From contig NZ_CP011503.1 of assembly GCF_001028665.1 (NCBI RefSeq), positions 1,240,001-1,304,000 on the forward strand: DNA of 64,000 nucleotides, written 5' to 3'. The notes beneath the pieces are model-generated. The model was not told where the DNA came from, ran no database searches, and saw only the letters and a list, made by a program, of their open reading frames with translations. Positions within the stretch are counted from its first letter, which is position 1. Each line of letters starts with the position of its first letter. Both the position numbers and the translations under genes were made by a program. Positions 51,005 to 60,584 of the stretch are shown here, piece after piece. This DNA comes from Burkholderia pyrrocinia. Lineage in GTDB: Bacteria > Pseudomonadota > Gammaproteobacteria > Burkholderiales > Burkholderiaceae.

Positions 51005-52875
51005 GTGACCAGCGTTACTCCGCCGACCTGATCGTCACGGCGCAAGACTTTACAGAGTGCGGCTGGAAAAGCTCGCTGGCCGATGAAGAACGCGAGGGCT
51101 ATTTCTCGATGTGGCAGGCTTTCTCCAGCGCTGCACGCGAAGCATCGGAAGATAATCGCCCGTCACACGGAAAAGCTCTGTGGTTGCTTGCGGATGCATG
51201 CTCCATGATGCTGTCGCCGAAAAGCCTCAATGAGCCTTTCAAACCATTCATGGTAATGGAGGGGCGGCGTTCGGTGATTCCTGACGATCTATCGGAATCA
51301 GACATCGCGTTTTATGCCGAGATTGTCGATGCAATCGATGATGCATGGTTGAAGGCACGAGTAGCTGATCTCGTCTGGCTGAAGCAGCGTCCGCGAAACG
51401 TCCAGTTTGCGCTTGCGGCGATCGACGCCTATCGACTAATCCCATTGGATGCAGAAACATGGGTTCGTGGTGGCCGCGAGTGCTGGGAGCGCGCTATCAG
51501 CTTGGCTCGCATGTTGAAAGCTGGCGCAGGCACCCGCTTGGCCGAGATGGAAAAAGCAATTCTTGACGCCTTCAATGCCGCAATCAAGGACAGCGGTTTT
51601 CTCGGGCTGTGGCTAGCTGATCTATTAGATTCAAATGCCCTTGGTCGAACACATTCGTCAGCCATTGCGCAGAGGCTGAATGCGTTGGCTGTTGAATTTG
51701 AGGGGGATGGCGACCTTCATCGCTCCCGCGAGTTCTTCGACGCAGCAAGCCGGTGGTTTGATCGGTCTGGTGACGAAGCCAAATCAGCAGAAATGACTGT
51801 TACAGTCGCTGAAGGATGGGTGAAAGAAGCAATCGCCCGAATCTCGTCCGACCAACCCAGTCATATGGTCGCTGCTAGTTTTTATGAAAAAGCCATCCAG
51901 ATCTACCGCAGCATTCCACGCAGCCTGCGAGCGGTACATAAAGGCGATGAGCGGATTGCCGAACTGCATCGGCACATGAGTGATGTTGGAGAAAAGTCAC
52001 TGGATGAACTTGGTGCGGTCAAAACCCCAGGCGTAGACATCTCCGAGCTTGTTGAGAATGCTCGCAAGTCGGTTGCAGGAAAGTCAGTACAGGATGCCTT
52101 GTTTTCGTTTGCAAATATCTACCAAGGGGCTCGGGTAGATCAAGTTCGCACAGCGGCAGAAAAGATCCTGCAGCAGAGCATTTTTCGTCGTTTGGCCGGT
52201 AGCACGCATCTGTCGCGTGATGGTCGGGTCATTGCCAAGCAGCCAGCAGCCGGGTTCGACAATGCTCCTGGCAGTGACGACCCGGCGTTGTGGGCGCAGA
52301 TGATCCACGACTATCAGATTCTGATCAACATCGTAGTGCATGGCGACATATGGCCTGCCCACCAAGTGCTGCTGCAAGAGCATCGCTTGCGTGAGGACGA
52401 CTTCATTGGCCTGGCAAGTCAGTCCCCAATCGTGCCACGAGGCCGAGAGCGCCTATTCGGCAAGGCGCTCTATGCTGGCTTTGACCGCGATTTCACTGTG
52501 TCCATGCATCTGCTGGCGCCCCAGATAGAGCACATGGTTCGGTTCCACCTGAAGAATGCCGGGGTGAAAACCACCAATCTCGACATTGATGGCATTGAGA
52601 ACGAAAACGGCTTGAGCACGTTGATGGGCCTGCCAGAAACGGAAACGGTATTCGGGAAAGACTTGTCCTTTGAAATCAAGGCACTGTTCTGCGATGCCCT
52701 GGGGCCGAACTTGCGTAACGAACTGGCTCACGGCCTCTTGGACGATGATTCATTTCAGTCGATTCATGCGATTTACGCGTGGTGGATGGGGTTGAGGCTG
52801 GTATTCAACACATTCTGGAATGCGGCACGGAGAACCGAAAGCGATAAGGGTGTGGAGGAAAACAATGACAACTGA
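51001..52875 (+). CDS. DUF4209-like protein within DISARM
   Basis: 624 residues, mostly helical. The C-terminal 200 residues resemble DUF4209, whose invariant core is seen as LGPNLRNELAHGLLDD (about 558-573) followed by YAWWMGLRLVF. That RN..(A/S)HG pattern resembles HEPN-type ribonuclease-like cores, so an RNA-targeting role is possible but unproven. The start overlaps the drmMI stop (ATGA) and its end overlaps drmA by 11 bp, so it is part of the same translation unit. It is not a standard DISARM component. Confidence 0.7.
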   Translation: MSDQRYSADLIVTAQDFTECGWKSSLADEEREGYFSMWQAFSSAAREASEDNRPSHGKALWLLADACSMMLSPKSLNEPFKPFMVMEGRRSVIPDDLSESDIAFYAEIVDAIDDAWLKARVADLVWLKQRPRNVQFALAAIDAYRLIPLDAETWVRGGRECWERAISLARMLKAGAGTRLAEMEKAILDAFNAAIKDSGFLGLWLADLLDSNALGRTHSSAIAQRLNALAVEFEGDGDLHRSREFFDAASRWFDRSGDEAKSAEMTVTVAEGWVKEAIARISSDQPSHMVAASFYEKAIQIYRSIPRSLRAVHKGDERIAELHRHMSDVGEKSLDELGAVKTPGVDISELVENARKSVAGKSVQDALFSFANIYQGARVDQVRTAAEKILQQSIFRRLAGSTHLSRDGRVIAKQPAAGFDNAPGSDDPALWAQMIHDYQILINIVVHGDIWPAHQVLLQEHRLREDDFIGLASQSPIVPRGRERLFGKALYAGFDRDFTVSMHLLAPQIEHMVRFHLKNAGVKTTNLDIDGIENENGLSTLMGLPETETVFGKDLSFEIKALFCDALGPNLRNELAHGLLDDDSFQSIHAIYAWWMGLRLVFNTFWNAARRTESDKGVEENNDN

Positions 52876-55800
52876 CAATTCGACCAAATCACCCAATGCG
52901 TGGATCGCCATTGATCATGGTCTTTCCGTCGATCTCACGCTGGCACCCTACACGTTGCAGCTGAACGGCGAGCGTTCGCTTTGCCAAGCCATCGCCAATG
53001 ACGACTGGGTGTTGATTCTGAACACTGCTGGGCACATCACGCGGGTCGGGCGGGTACTGCGGCTTCGTTCTGATCTGGAAACCACCACGATCTACTTCGA
53101 CCGCATGCTGCGGGTCGATTCAGCGGTTCAAATTGGTCTTTCCTCGCTCACCCCGCCATCCTCCGGCAGCGTTGGCCGTATTCAATGGACGGACTTCCTG
53201 GAGTCGCTCCCCAAGGCATTGCACAAGACCATCGCTGAAGTGCCGACCATTGAGGATCAGGCCTACATCCGCGAACTGCTGCAACTTGCCGTGATGGACG
53301 ACCTGCTCGGCCCGGCTGGCGGCCCCCGTGAACGCATCGTCGACATGGGTGTGCGGGATCGCTATCTGGTTGGCAAACTGGCCCCGCGTGAGGCCACACA
53401 GGGCGGCATCGAGGGGTTGGACGGGCCACTGGCCAACGACGACGCCGAAGAGCCCACGGAGGCCAAAGCTCCCGGACGTCACGAGCCTGGTGCGGAGTTT
53501 GGAACGGCCACCGGGCGTGTAGAGCCGGAATCGGATTCGGCTGACGAGATCGATGCCGCCAGCAACCAGTCGCTGGTGCCCAGCAGCCTCGGCATGACCT
53601 TCTGCGTGGATGGTGACGCCGACCGGATCGAGATCGAAGCGCGCTGGGGTCGGTATGAGCGTAGTGACGAGCACGAGATATTCCGCACCCGCAAGAACAA
53701 GGAAACCGGTACGGAAGTGCAGACCAAGGCCAAGGTGTGGCAACGCATTCCTTGTGGCGGCAAGATCGTGCTGCCGCTTACCGAAGGCGTGATTCCACAT
53801 CAGGCACCCGACAACGAGTTCCCCGAAGTGCGCGTGCAGGGTTCCATTCGGGCCAAGAATGCCAATGGCGATCGGCTGGTCACCTTGTTCCTGGTGAACG
53901 CACAGGAAGAGCCGGACACCAACCGAGACACGGCATGGGTGTTCCAGCCAGAATTGATCGCTCGTTCGGCACAGGATGCCGCCAAGCGCGCCATCTTCCG
54001 GCGCAGGCCGGTGCTGGACGCCGACGGCATGGACCCCGAGCGCGAAGCGCTGGAGATGATTTACCGCAATCGCGTCGAATTCGCCGTGGGCCATGGCGTT
54101 GCCGTCCATGCCGAAACTGCAGACGACGTGATGCTGGCGACCGAGGTGCGCACCACGGTGATGCCGCAGTACGAGGTGCAGGTGACGGAGACGCCCGGGC
54201 TCGATCCAAGCGATCGCCCAGCGATGCGCGAGATGGTCAGCAGCGGCCTGCTCGATATGCAGCGATTGGCGACGTTGGACATCGACCCGCTGGTCGACGC
54301 CTTGAGCATGCTGACCAAGGATTACGCCGCGTGGATTGATGAACAGCGCGCACGCGTCGGTGCCGAGGTGACCGGCTACGACACCCAGTCGCAACAAGCG
54401 ATGGACCGTTGCCAGGACATCCACACACGCCTGCAGCAGGGTATCGACACGCTGAAGAGCAATGAGAAGGCGCTGGCCGCGTTCCGGTTTGCCAACCGAG
54501 CCATGGCCACACAGCGCGTGCGCAGCCAGTACGCACTGGCCATGCGCCGGGGCGAAGACGACACTCTCGACAAGTTCGATGTGTTGAAAAACCGCAGTTG
54601 GCGTCCATTCCAGTTGGCGTTTCTGCTGCTCTCGATCCCGTCGCTGGCAGACCCGAGCCACCCGGATCGCGTCCAGCCTGTCGAGGCCTATGCGGATCTG
54701 CTGTGGTTCCCTACCGGTGGCGGAAAAACCGAAGCCTATTTGGGTGTGGCTGCCTTCACCATGGCCATCCGGCGTATGCAGGGCAATCTTGGCGGGTACG
54801 ACAGTTCACGCGGTTTGGCCGTGATCATGCGTTACACCCTGCGCCTGCTGACTCTGCAGCAATTCCAGCGCGCCACGGCGTTGATCTGTGCGATGGAGGT
54901 GTTGCGACGCGAGGCGCTGGACAAAGGCGATAAATCCCTCGGCACGGAACCCTTCACCATCGGCCTCTGGGTTGGCAACAAGGTCACACCGGGCACGACC
55001 GAGGACAGCCACCGCGCCATCGAGGATGTGCGCAACCCCGGCAAATACAACGCCGGAGCGGCATCGCCCGCGCAGCTCACCAGTTGCCCTTGGTGTGGCT
55101 CGGAAGTGGCTCCCGGACGCGACGTTGAGGTCGACAAAGGCTCTGGCCGAACCGTCGTCTACTGCGGAGACAAAAAAGGCCGCTGCGATTTCTCCAAGGG
55201 CAAGTCCAGCAAGCAGCCGCATGCGGGGATTCCGGTGCTGGTCGTGGACGATGAGATCTACCACCGCCCACCGACGATGATGATCGCCACCGTGGATAAG
55301 TTCGCCATGATGGCGTGGCGTGGTCAGGTGCGCACACTGTTTGGTCGCGTGGGACATGAATGCGAGCGCCACGGCCTGCTTTGGCAAGGTGCCGATTGCA
55401 ATGGCAATCACCAAGCGGGCAAAGGACTCCCTTCCTCGAAGGTAAAGACCATCCGCCCGATTCGCCCGCCCGATTTGATCATTCAGGATGAGTTCCACCT
55501 GATCAGTGGGCCGCTGGGCACCATGGTGGGTTTGTATGAGACCGCCGTGGATGAACTGAGCGGCTGGACACTCGATGGCAAGACGGTCAAGCCGAAGATC
55601 ATTGCCTCCACGGCGACGGTGCGCAAAGCCAAGGAGCAAGTGAACAACGTCTTCATGCGACGTGTTTCGGTGTTCCCCCCGCATGGGCTGGACGTGGAAG
55701 ACAACTTCTTCTCGGTGCAACGACCGATCGAAGAGAAGCCGGGACGGCGTTACCTCGGGGTGTGCTCACCCGGCAGTTCACGCCCCGCGATGTTGATCCG

Positions 55801-56869
55801 TGTCTACACCGCGTTCTTGACGGCAGCACAGGAACTGTTCGACCACTTTGGCGAACCCGCTGACCCATACATGACGATGGTCGGCTACTTCAACTCCCTC
55901 CGTGAGTTGGGCGGCATGAAACGGCTGGCAGAGGACGACGTGCAAACGCGTTCCTACCGTGTGCAGATGAGCATGGTGGAGCGGCCCGCACTGGCACAAC
56001 GTAGCATCAGTAACATTCGCGAGCTGACGTCTCGGGTATCAAGCCAGGACATCCCCAAGTACCTCGACAACCTGGAAGTGAAATTCAAATCCGAGTTCGA
56101 CACATCAAGCGGCAAGTACGTGACCCGCTGGCAGGAGGGTGACACGCGCGCCATCGATGTGGTGCTTGCGACCAACATGTTGTCAGTGGGTGTCGACGTG
56201 AATCGGCTCGGCCTGATGGCTGTGAACGGGCAACCCAAGGGAACCGCCGAATACATTCAGGCCACCAGCCGCGTGGGGCGCTCGTTCCCGGGCTTGGTCT
56301 GCACGGTGCTGACGTGGGCCAGACCGCGCGACCTGTCGCATTACGAAACCTTCGAGCACTACCACGCCACGTTCTACAAACACGTCGAGGCGCAATCGGT
56401 AACGCCATTCTCACCTCGCGCGATGGACCGGGGTTTGACGGGCGCGATGCTGAGCTTGATGCGCCTTGAGAACGATGTCTTCAGTCCGAACGAAGGCGCG
56501 GGCCAACTGAGCATGTCCAACCAGGTCGAGATGACGGATGCCATCAAGATATTGGCGACTCGTGCGGGCAATGTCGCTGAAGACAACTCGCGCAAGCAGT
56601 TGGCTGAGACTGAGCTGAAAGAGCGTGCCGACGAATGGGCAAAAGAGGTCAGCAAGGGTGGACGCATCTTAGCGTATGAGAAACGTGGCCCCGAAAAAGA
56701 CAAGACCGTTGCATTAATCAAGTCGCCCGGGCTTCAAGCCTGGGACAACTGGACCGTACCGATGTCGATGCGGGAAGTGGAGCCCGGCGTGCGCCTGATC
56801 ATGAACACGAGCCATATCACGGACGACCACGACTGGAAGCCTCGTCCCGCAACGAAGGATGAGGATTGA
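52865..56869 (+). CDS. drmA: DISARM helicase DrmA
   Basis: 1334 residues, the core DISARM helicase. Walker A is WFPTGGGKTEAYLG (about 615-628). A four-cysteine zinc-like stretch follows, CPWCGSE...CGDKKGRC (about 742-775). The DEAD-like box is IIQDEFHLISGPLG (about 872), motif III is ASTATVRKA, and the C-terminal lobe reads ATNMLSVGVDV (about 1100) and QATSRVGRSFPGL. With DrmB it forms the complex that loads on phage DNA with 5' overhangs. The start is ATG 52865. Confidence 0.92.
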   Translation: MTTDNSTKSPNAWIAIDHGLSVDLTLAPYTLQLNGERSLCQAIANDDWVLILNTAGHITRVGRVLRLRSDLETTTIYFDRMLRVDSAVQIGLSSLTPPSSGSVGRIQWTDFLESLPKALHKTIAEVPTIEDQAYIRELLQLAVMDDLLGPAGGPRERIVDMGVRDRYLVGKLAPREATQGGIEGLDGPLANDDAEEPTEAKAPGRHEPGAEFGTATGRVEPESDSADEIDAASNQSLVPSSLGMTFCVDGDADRIEIEARWGRYERSDEHEIFRTRKNKETGTEVQTKAKVWQRIPCGGKIVLPLTEGVIPHQAPDNEFPEVRVQGSIRAKNANGDRLVTLFLVNAQEEPDTNRDTAWVFQPELIARSAQDAAKRAIFRRRPVLDADGMDPEREALEMIYRNRVEFAVGHGVAVHAETADDVMLATEVRTTVMPQYEVQVTETPGLDPSDRPAMREMVSSGLLDMQRLATLDIDPLVDALSMLTKDYAAWIDEQRARVGAEVTGYDTQSQQAMDRCQDIHTRLQQGIDTLKSNEKALAAFRFANRAMATQRVRSQYALAMRRGEDDTLDKFDVLKNRSWRPFQLAFLLLSIPSLADPSHPDRVQPVEAYADLLWFPTGGGKTEAYLGVAAFTMAIRRMQGNLGGYDSSRGLAVIMRYTLRLLTLQQFQRATALICAMEVLRREALDKGDKSLGTEPFTIGLWVGNKVTPGTTEDSHRAIEDVRNPGKYNAGAASPAQLTSCPWCGSEVAPGRDVEVDKGSGRTVVYCGDKKGRCDFSKGKSSKQPHAGIPVLVVDDEIYHRPPTMMIATVDKFAMMAWRGQVRTLFGRVGHECERHGLLWQGADCNGNHQAGKGLPSSKVKTIRPIRPPDLIIQDEFHLISGPLGTMVGLYETAVDELSGWTLDGKTVKPKIIASTATVRKAKEQVNNVFMRRVSVFPPHGLDVEDNFFSVQRPIEEKPGRRYLGVCSPGSSRPAMLIRVYTAFLTAAQELFDHFGEPADPYMTMVGYFNSLRELGGMKRLAEDDVQTRSYRVQMSMVERPALAQRSISNIRELTSRVSSQDIPKYLDNLEVKFKSEFDTSSGKYVTRWQEGDTRAIDVVLATNMLSVGVDVNRLGLMAVNGQPKGTAEYIQATSRVGRSFPGLVCTVLTWARPRDLSHYETFEHYHATFYKHVEAQSVTPFSPRAMDRGLTGAMLSLMRLENDVFSPNEGAGQLSMSNQVEMTDAIKILATRAGNVAEDNSRKQLAETELKERADEWAKEVSKGGRILAYEKRGPEKDKTVALIKSPGLQAWDNWTVPMSMREVEPGVRLIMNTSHITDDHDWKPRPATKDED

Positions 56870-56871
56870 AC

Positions 56872-58731
56872 ATGATCATCAACAACAAAACACCAGTCGG
56901 AGAAGTACGCCCCAGCCAGTTGCTGTGGACCTATGGACCCGGTGCATTGATCGACCTGCCCAGCCTGTCTGTAGTGACGCTTGGTATCGATAGATGGGAG
57001 AAAGACCGCTGCCAGCCGATTCAAGAGGCACGGCTTCTCGCTGCCGTTCGGAAGGTTCTGGGTGCGCAGGTCGAGAACCTGCGGATGCCGCCATTCCAGA
57101 AAAGCGAACTCGTCGACGTCTGGTCGGCTGAAGCCAACATCGGTGTGCCGGTGCGGCCGTTCCCGCGCTGGATGCGCTGCGTGAAATGCGGCCTGCTGTC
57201 ACCCTTTGATGCTGGTCTGTTCGAGATTAAGGAGAACCGTTTCAGGCCGGAGCGAACCCGCTTTGTGCACAAAGGCTGCCGTGGCTCCAAAGGCGACCAG
57301 CCTGCCAAGGACGCGGATGCTGTCCCCGCACGTTTCCTGCTGGCCTGCCGCGACGGCCACCTTGATGACTTCCCTTGGCACTACTTCGTCCATGGCGGCA
57401 ACAGCTCGTGCAAGGGCACGCTGCGCTTCTTCGAGAGTGGCGCGTCACTACAAACGGAGAACCTGTGGGTGAAGTGTGATGCCTGTGGGGCATCAAGAAG
57501 CATGGCGCACGCTTTCGGCAAGGCAGGAAAAGAGAATCTGCCGGGTTGCCGAGGACGCCATCCGCATCTGGATCACTTCGACAACGAATGCGACGAGGAA
57601 GCGCGCGCGGTTCTGCTGGGTGCCACAAATAGCTGGTTTCCGATCACGCTCTCTGCGCTCGCGATTCCTCAGACTAAAGACCCGCTTAGTCAACTGATCC
57701 AGGATGGCTGGGAGTTTTTTGAAGATCTTGATTCCGAAGCCGAAGTGTCGGTGACGGTGAAGACCTTGAAGAAGACCGGGGCGCTGCCAGGAATCGACAA
57801 ATATCCGGCGGCGTCGATCTGGTCGGCCATCGAGGCGTACCGCAACGGTGGCGGACAGGATGCAGTGGGTGAGGCCGACATCAAGGCCCCTGAGTGGGAT
57901 GTGCTGACAGAGGCCAACCCACCCACGGACTACCCACACTTCATGAGCAAGAAGGTCGGCACGCCACCGGGGTTCGGAGGCCATATCAGTCGAGTTTTGC
58001 TCCTTGAGCGCTTGCGCGAGGTGAATGCTCTGCTGGGCTTCACACGGGTCGAAGCCCCCGAAGAGTCTGGCGACCCGAATGACCGCCCGCAAATGGCCAG
58101 CCTGTCGCGCAACAAGCCCGATTGGGTCCCAGCCAACCAGGTTCATGGCGAAGGGATCTTCGTGCAGTTTGACGAAGCCGCGCTAGTCAAGTGGGAGGCT
58201 TTGAATGGCGTGAAGAAGGTCGACCAGATGCTCCGTGGTGGTCATAAGGGATGGCGCAATTCACGTCATCTCGACCCGAACGAGGGCTACCCCGGCATTC
58301 GCTATGCAATGCTGCACACGCTGTCTCACTTGCTGATTCGCGAGCTGGCTCTGGAGTGCGGGTACAACGCTGCGAGCATTCGTGAGCGCATCTATGCCGA
58401 CACATCGGGCGATAGCCCACAGGCGGGCATCCTCATCTACACCGCAGCAGCAGATTCAGACGGCACACTGGGCGGCCTCGTAGATCTTGGCAAACCAGAA
58501 AACCTTGGTCGCCTGCTGGAGCAAGCACTGAATCGTTCGAAGGTCTGCTCATCCGATCCGCTCTGCTCGGAACATGACCCCGAAAAAGATCGCTCATTGC
58601 ATGGGGCTGCTTGCCATGCGTGCTCTCTAGTGGCGGAGACCTCTTGCGAGCGGGGCAATCGCTATCTGGATCGATCGCTGCTCATACCAACTCTCGAACG
58701 CGCCGACGCTGCTTTCTTCAAGGGTTTCTGA
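56872..58731 (+). CDS. drmB: DISARM protein DrmB (DUF1998)
   Basis: 619 residues. N-terminal zinc-like motif (CVKCGLLSPFD, about 104), a second cysteine set (WVKCDACGASRS), and the C-terminal DUF1998 region with TLSHLLIRELALECGYNAASIRER (about 485). The protein ends in a cysteine-rich stretch, CSSDPLCSEHD...HACSLVAETSCE. DrmB partners DrmA. ATG 56872 has GAGGA six bases ahead and lies two bases after the drmA stop. Confidence 0.92.
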   Translation: MIINNKTPVGEVRPSQLLWTYGPGALIDLPSLSVVTLGIDRWEKDRCQPIQEARLLAAVRKVLGAQVENLRMPPFQKSELVDVWSAEANIGVPVRPFPRWMRCVKCGLLSPFDAGLFEIKENRFRPERTRFVHKGCRGSKGDQPAKDADAVPARFLLACRDGHLDDFPWHYFVHGGNSSCKGTLRFFESGASLQTENLWVKCDACGASRSMAHAFGKAGKENLPGCRGRHPHLDHFDNECDEEARAVLLGATNSWFPITLSALAIPQTKDPLSQLIQDGWEFFEDLDSEAEVSVTVKTLKKTGALPGIDKYPAASIWSAIEAYRNGGGQDAVGEADIKAPEWDVLTEANPPTDYPHFMSKKVGTPPGFGGHISRVLLLERLREVNALLGFTRVEAPEESGDPNDRPQMASLSRNKPDWVPANQVHGEGIFVQFDEAALVKWEALNGVKKVDQMLRGGHKGWRNSRHLDPNEGYPGIRYAMLHTLSHLLIRELALECGYNAASIRERIYADTSGDSPQAGILIYTAAADSDGTLGGLVDLGKPENLGRLLEQALNRSKVCSSDPLCSEHDPEKDRSLHGAACHACSLVAETSCERGNRYLDRSLLIPTLERADAAFFKGF

Positions 58732-58732
58732 C

Positions 58733-59494
58733 ATGGATGAACTCTTGGATGCTATTGCAGCCTTGGTCTCTCTGGTTTCGCCTGAAAAGGTACAGGCCGT
58801 TGCAGCCCGCGTTCGTCGAACTGATGCCAGCAAGGCCGCTTCGGCGTTGCCGAGCGTTGTGGGAACCCCGGTGGCCAGCACCGTGGTCGAGCAACTTGCG
58901 GCAGCCTGGCAAAACACCACGGTCGGTTCAGACGAACTGGCATCAATGCTTCTTGCTGCCAGCCACGTCTACGCCAAAGCGGCTTCTGAGCAATCCACCG
59001 AACTCGTGTGGACTGGCCCGACGACTCCTTTCGTCTCGGCTCGTCGAACAGAGCAAGCCCTTCTGCAGGTCATCAACTCCGCTGAAAAGTCTCTGTTCAT
59101 CACCAGCTTCGTGGCCTACGACGTGTCGACAATCGTCAAGGCACTGAACGCGGCAATTGATCGCGGCGTGGTCATCTTGATGCTGCTTGAGTTGTCCCAG
59201 GATCACGGTGGCAGCATCACCTTCGATGCGATCGGCAAGATGAGAACACTGGTTCCGGCCGCCAAACTCTATGCCTGGCGTGACAAGGCCGACCCGTTTT
59301 CCGACGGCCGCGTCCACGCCAAAGTCGCAGTAGCCGACGGCAGGATGTGCTTCATCACCAGCGCGAACCTTACTGGGCACGCCATGGAAAAGAACATGGA
59401 GGCTGGCGTGCTGATCTCTGGTGGGCGCATTGCGAAGCTGCTTGATGAGCACCTGCGCTCACTCGTCGACACGAAAATTGTCTCCCCAGTTTGA
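58733..59494 (+). CDS. drmC: DISARM phospholipase-D-family protein DrmC
   Basis: 253 residues with one PLD half-site: HAKVAVAD (HxKxxxxD, about 194-201) followed by ITSANLTGHAMEKNMEAGV. One HKD motif per chain means it would work as a dimer, as a nuclease. DrmC is the third core DISARM gene but is reported as dispensable in some systems. It begins one base after the drmB stop; the next, broken gene begins two bases after its own stop. Confidence 0.9.
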   Translation: MDELLDAIAALVSLVSPEKVQAVAARVRRTDASKAASALPSVVGTPVASTVVEQLAAAWQNTTVGSDELASMLLAASHVYAKAASEQSTELVWTGPTTPFVSARRTEQALLQVINSAEKSLFITSFVAYDVSTIVKALNAAIDRGVVILMLLELSQDHGGSITFDAIGKMRTLVPAAKLYAWRDKADPFSDGRVHAKVAVADGRMCFITSANLTGHAMEKNMEAGVLISGGRIAKLLDEHLRSLVDTKIVSPV

Positions 59495-59496
59495 CA

Positions 59497-59921
59497 ATGA
59501 TCGCCAATGCCCTTCAAGCTCCCGAGTGGATCAGCAGTGGTGCGACCATCACTGGCGGCCTAGACCTGCTTGGCCTGAGGCTCCCCGGACAGACGATCGG
59601 CGGCACGTTGCTCGACGGCGTCACTACGGTGCCCCCTCGGTCCGCTACCTCGCGTTTCGATCTTGGCCGACTCACCGCTACGGCCAACGCGGCGGAGCCG
59701 ATAGCTGGCAGACGTTCACTCATTTCGCCGCGCGTGTTGAGTCCGCGCTGGTCCTCGGAAACCTCCTCGAAGATCCGGTGATCGGCGGATTGATCGGATC
59801 CGATCAGGCACTCGAACGTCTCACGCTGGGCGACGCCCACGTCCAGATTGCGAGCTTGGTGAAATCGCCCGCCTCCACGATCTACAGTAAGCGCGTCTCG
59901 TGCACAGTCTCGACGACGTGA
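59497..59921 (+). pseudogene. Broken tenth gene of the operon, unknown
   Basis: ATG 59497, two bases after the drmC stop, opens MIANALQAPEWISSGATITG, then GLDLLGLRLPGQTIGG. The frame is lost near 59625 at a C run (GTGCCCCCTCGG). The other frame continues as SVRYLAFRSWPTHRYGQRG, then FAARVESALVLGNLLEDPVIG, to a stop at 59919. The join of two protein-like halves shows a frameshift, and the rest of the gene is missing where the IS66 tail begins. It was probably an operon member with a role I cannot name. Confidence 0.65.
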
Positions 59922-59939
59922 CAGGAATCTACAGTCTGA

Positions 59940-60110
59940 TCGGTAGCCAAGCTCAACGGCGTCGATCCTGAGGCGTATCTGCGTGCCGTGCGCACGCGCA
60001 TCGCAGACCACCCAATCAACCGCGTTGACGAACTGCTCGCATGGAGAATAACCAAGGCCGGGTGCAACAGTCACTCAACAGGTTCAAACCTGAAGTGCGT
60101 TTCAGCGTAA
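59940..60110 (+). pseudogene. C-terminal tail of an IS66-family transposase (TnpC)
   Basis: The frame reads [20 protein letters not shown], then [13 protein letters not shown], which is the conserved end of IS66 TnpC. The normal final residues are replaced by unrelated codons up to a TAA at 60108. No other part of the IS (tnpA, tnpB, catalytic DDE) is in the window. It is the relic of an insertion that cut the tenth gene and then decayed or was deleted. Confidence 0.8.
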
Positions 60111-60584
60111 GAGGCGTTGCAGCGCCAGACTTCCTTCCCATCCCGATCGAAGATCGCAAGCCCCTTTGTTATCGCGCACCCCGCCTGTGGAAACACGGCA
60201 GTCAAGCAGCACTTACGATCGTTCGCGAGAACGGTATCGTGCTGCTGAACAGACGGCCTCCGGTGTGAATTGGCTGCGAACTCACGTCTGGAGCCGAGCG
60301 CCGTGCGAATACGGCAATGGATTTTTTCTCTCGAGAACCAGCCGTGATAGGCCACGGGTCTCGCATGCTAGCGGTCGAATTCTCTCTATCGAAAAAGACT
60401 GCTCTGAATTCAGAGGCCTTCACACTTCTGAGCGATCAAAAAAATATTTGAATTTAAATTTATTTCGATCCAAACAAATGTTTTTATTTTGTTTGTCGAA
60501 TTTTCTCAAACATCCCTCATTGACCTCTGCTTTCCTCGATCTTATTCTGCAAAAATTCGAAGAAACATTGTCGTTGAATCTCAC
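60111..60584. other. Intergenic, AT-rich towards its right end
   Basis: No gene is supported here. From about 60430 to 60500 the DNA is very AT-rich (AAATTTAAATT-type stretches), a likely promoter region for the XRE gene. The left part has short frames on both strands that match nothing I know. Confidence 0.45.

Noticed and set aside
41788..59494. A BREX or type I restriction system
   Set aside because: No pglZ, brxL, hsdS or hsdR-like gene; DrmA, DrmB (DUF1998) and DrmC (PLD) with DrmD and DrmMI fit DISARM.
60071..60355. A 94-codon minus-strand frame near the IS66 relic
   Set aside because: No ribosome site, no recognised family, and it overlaps the IS66 tail; likely chance.
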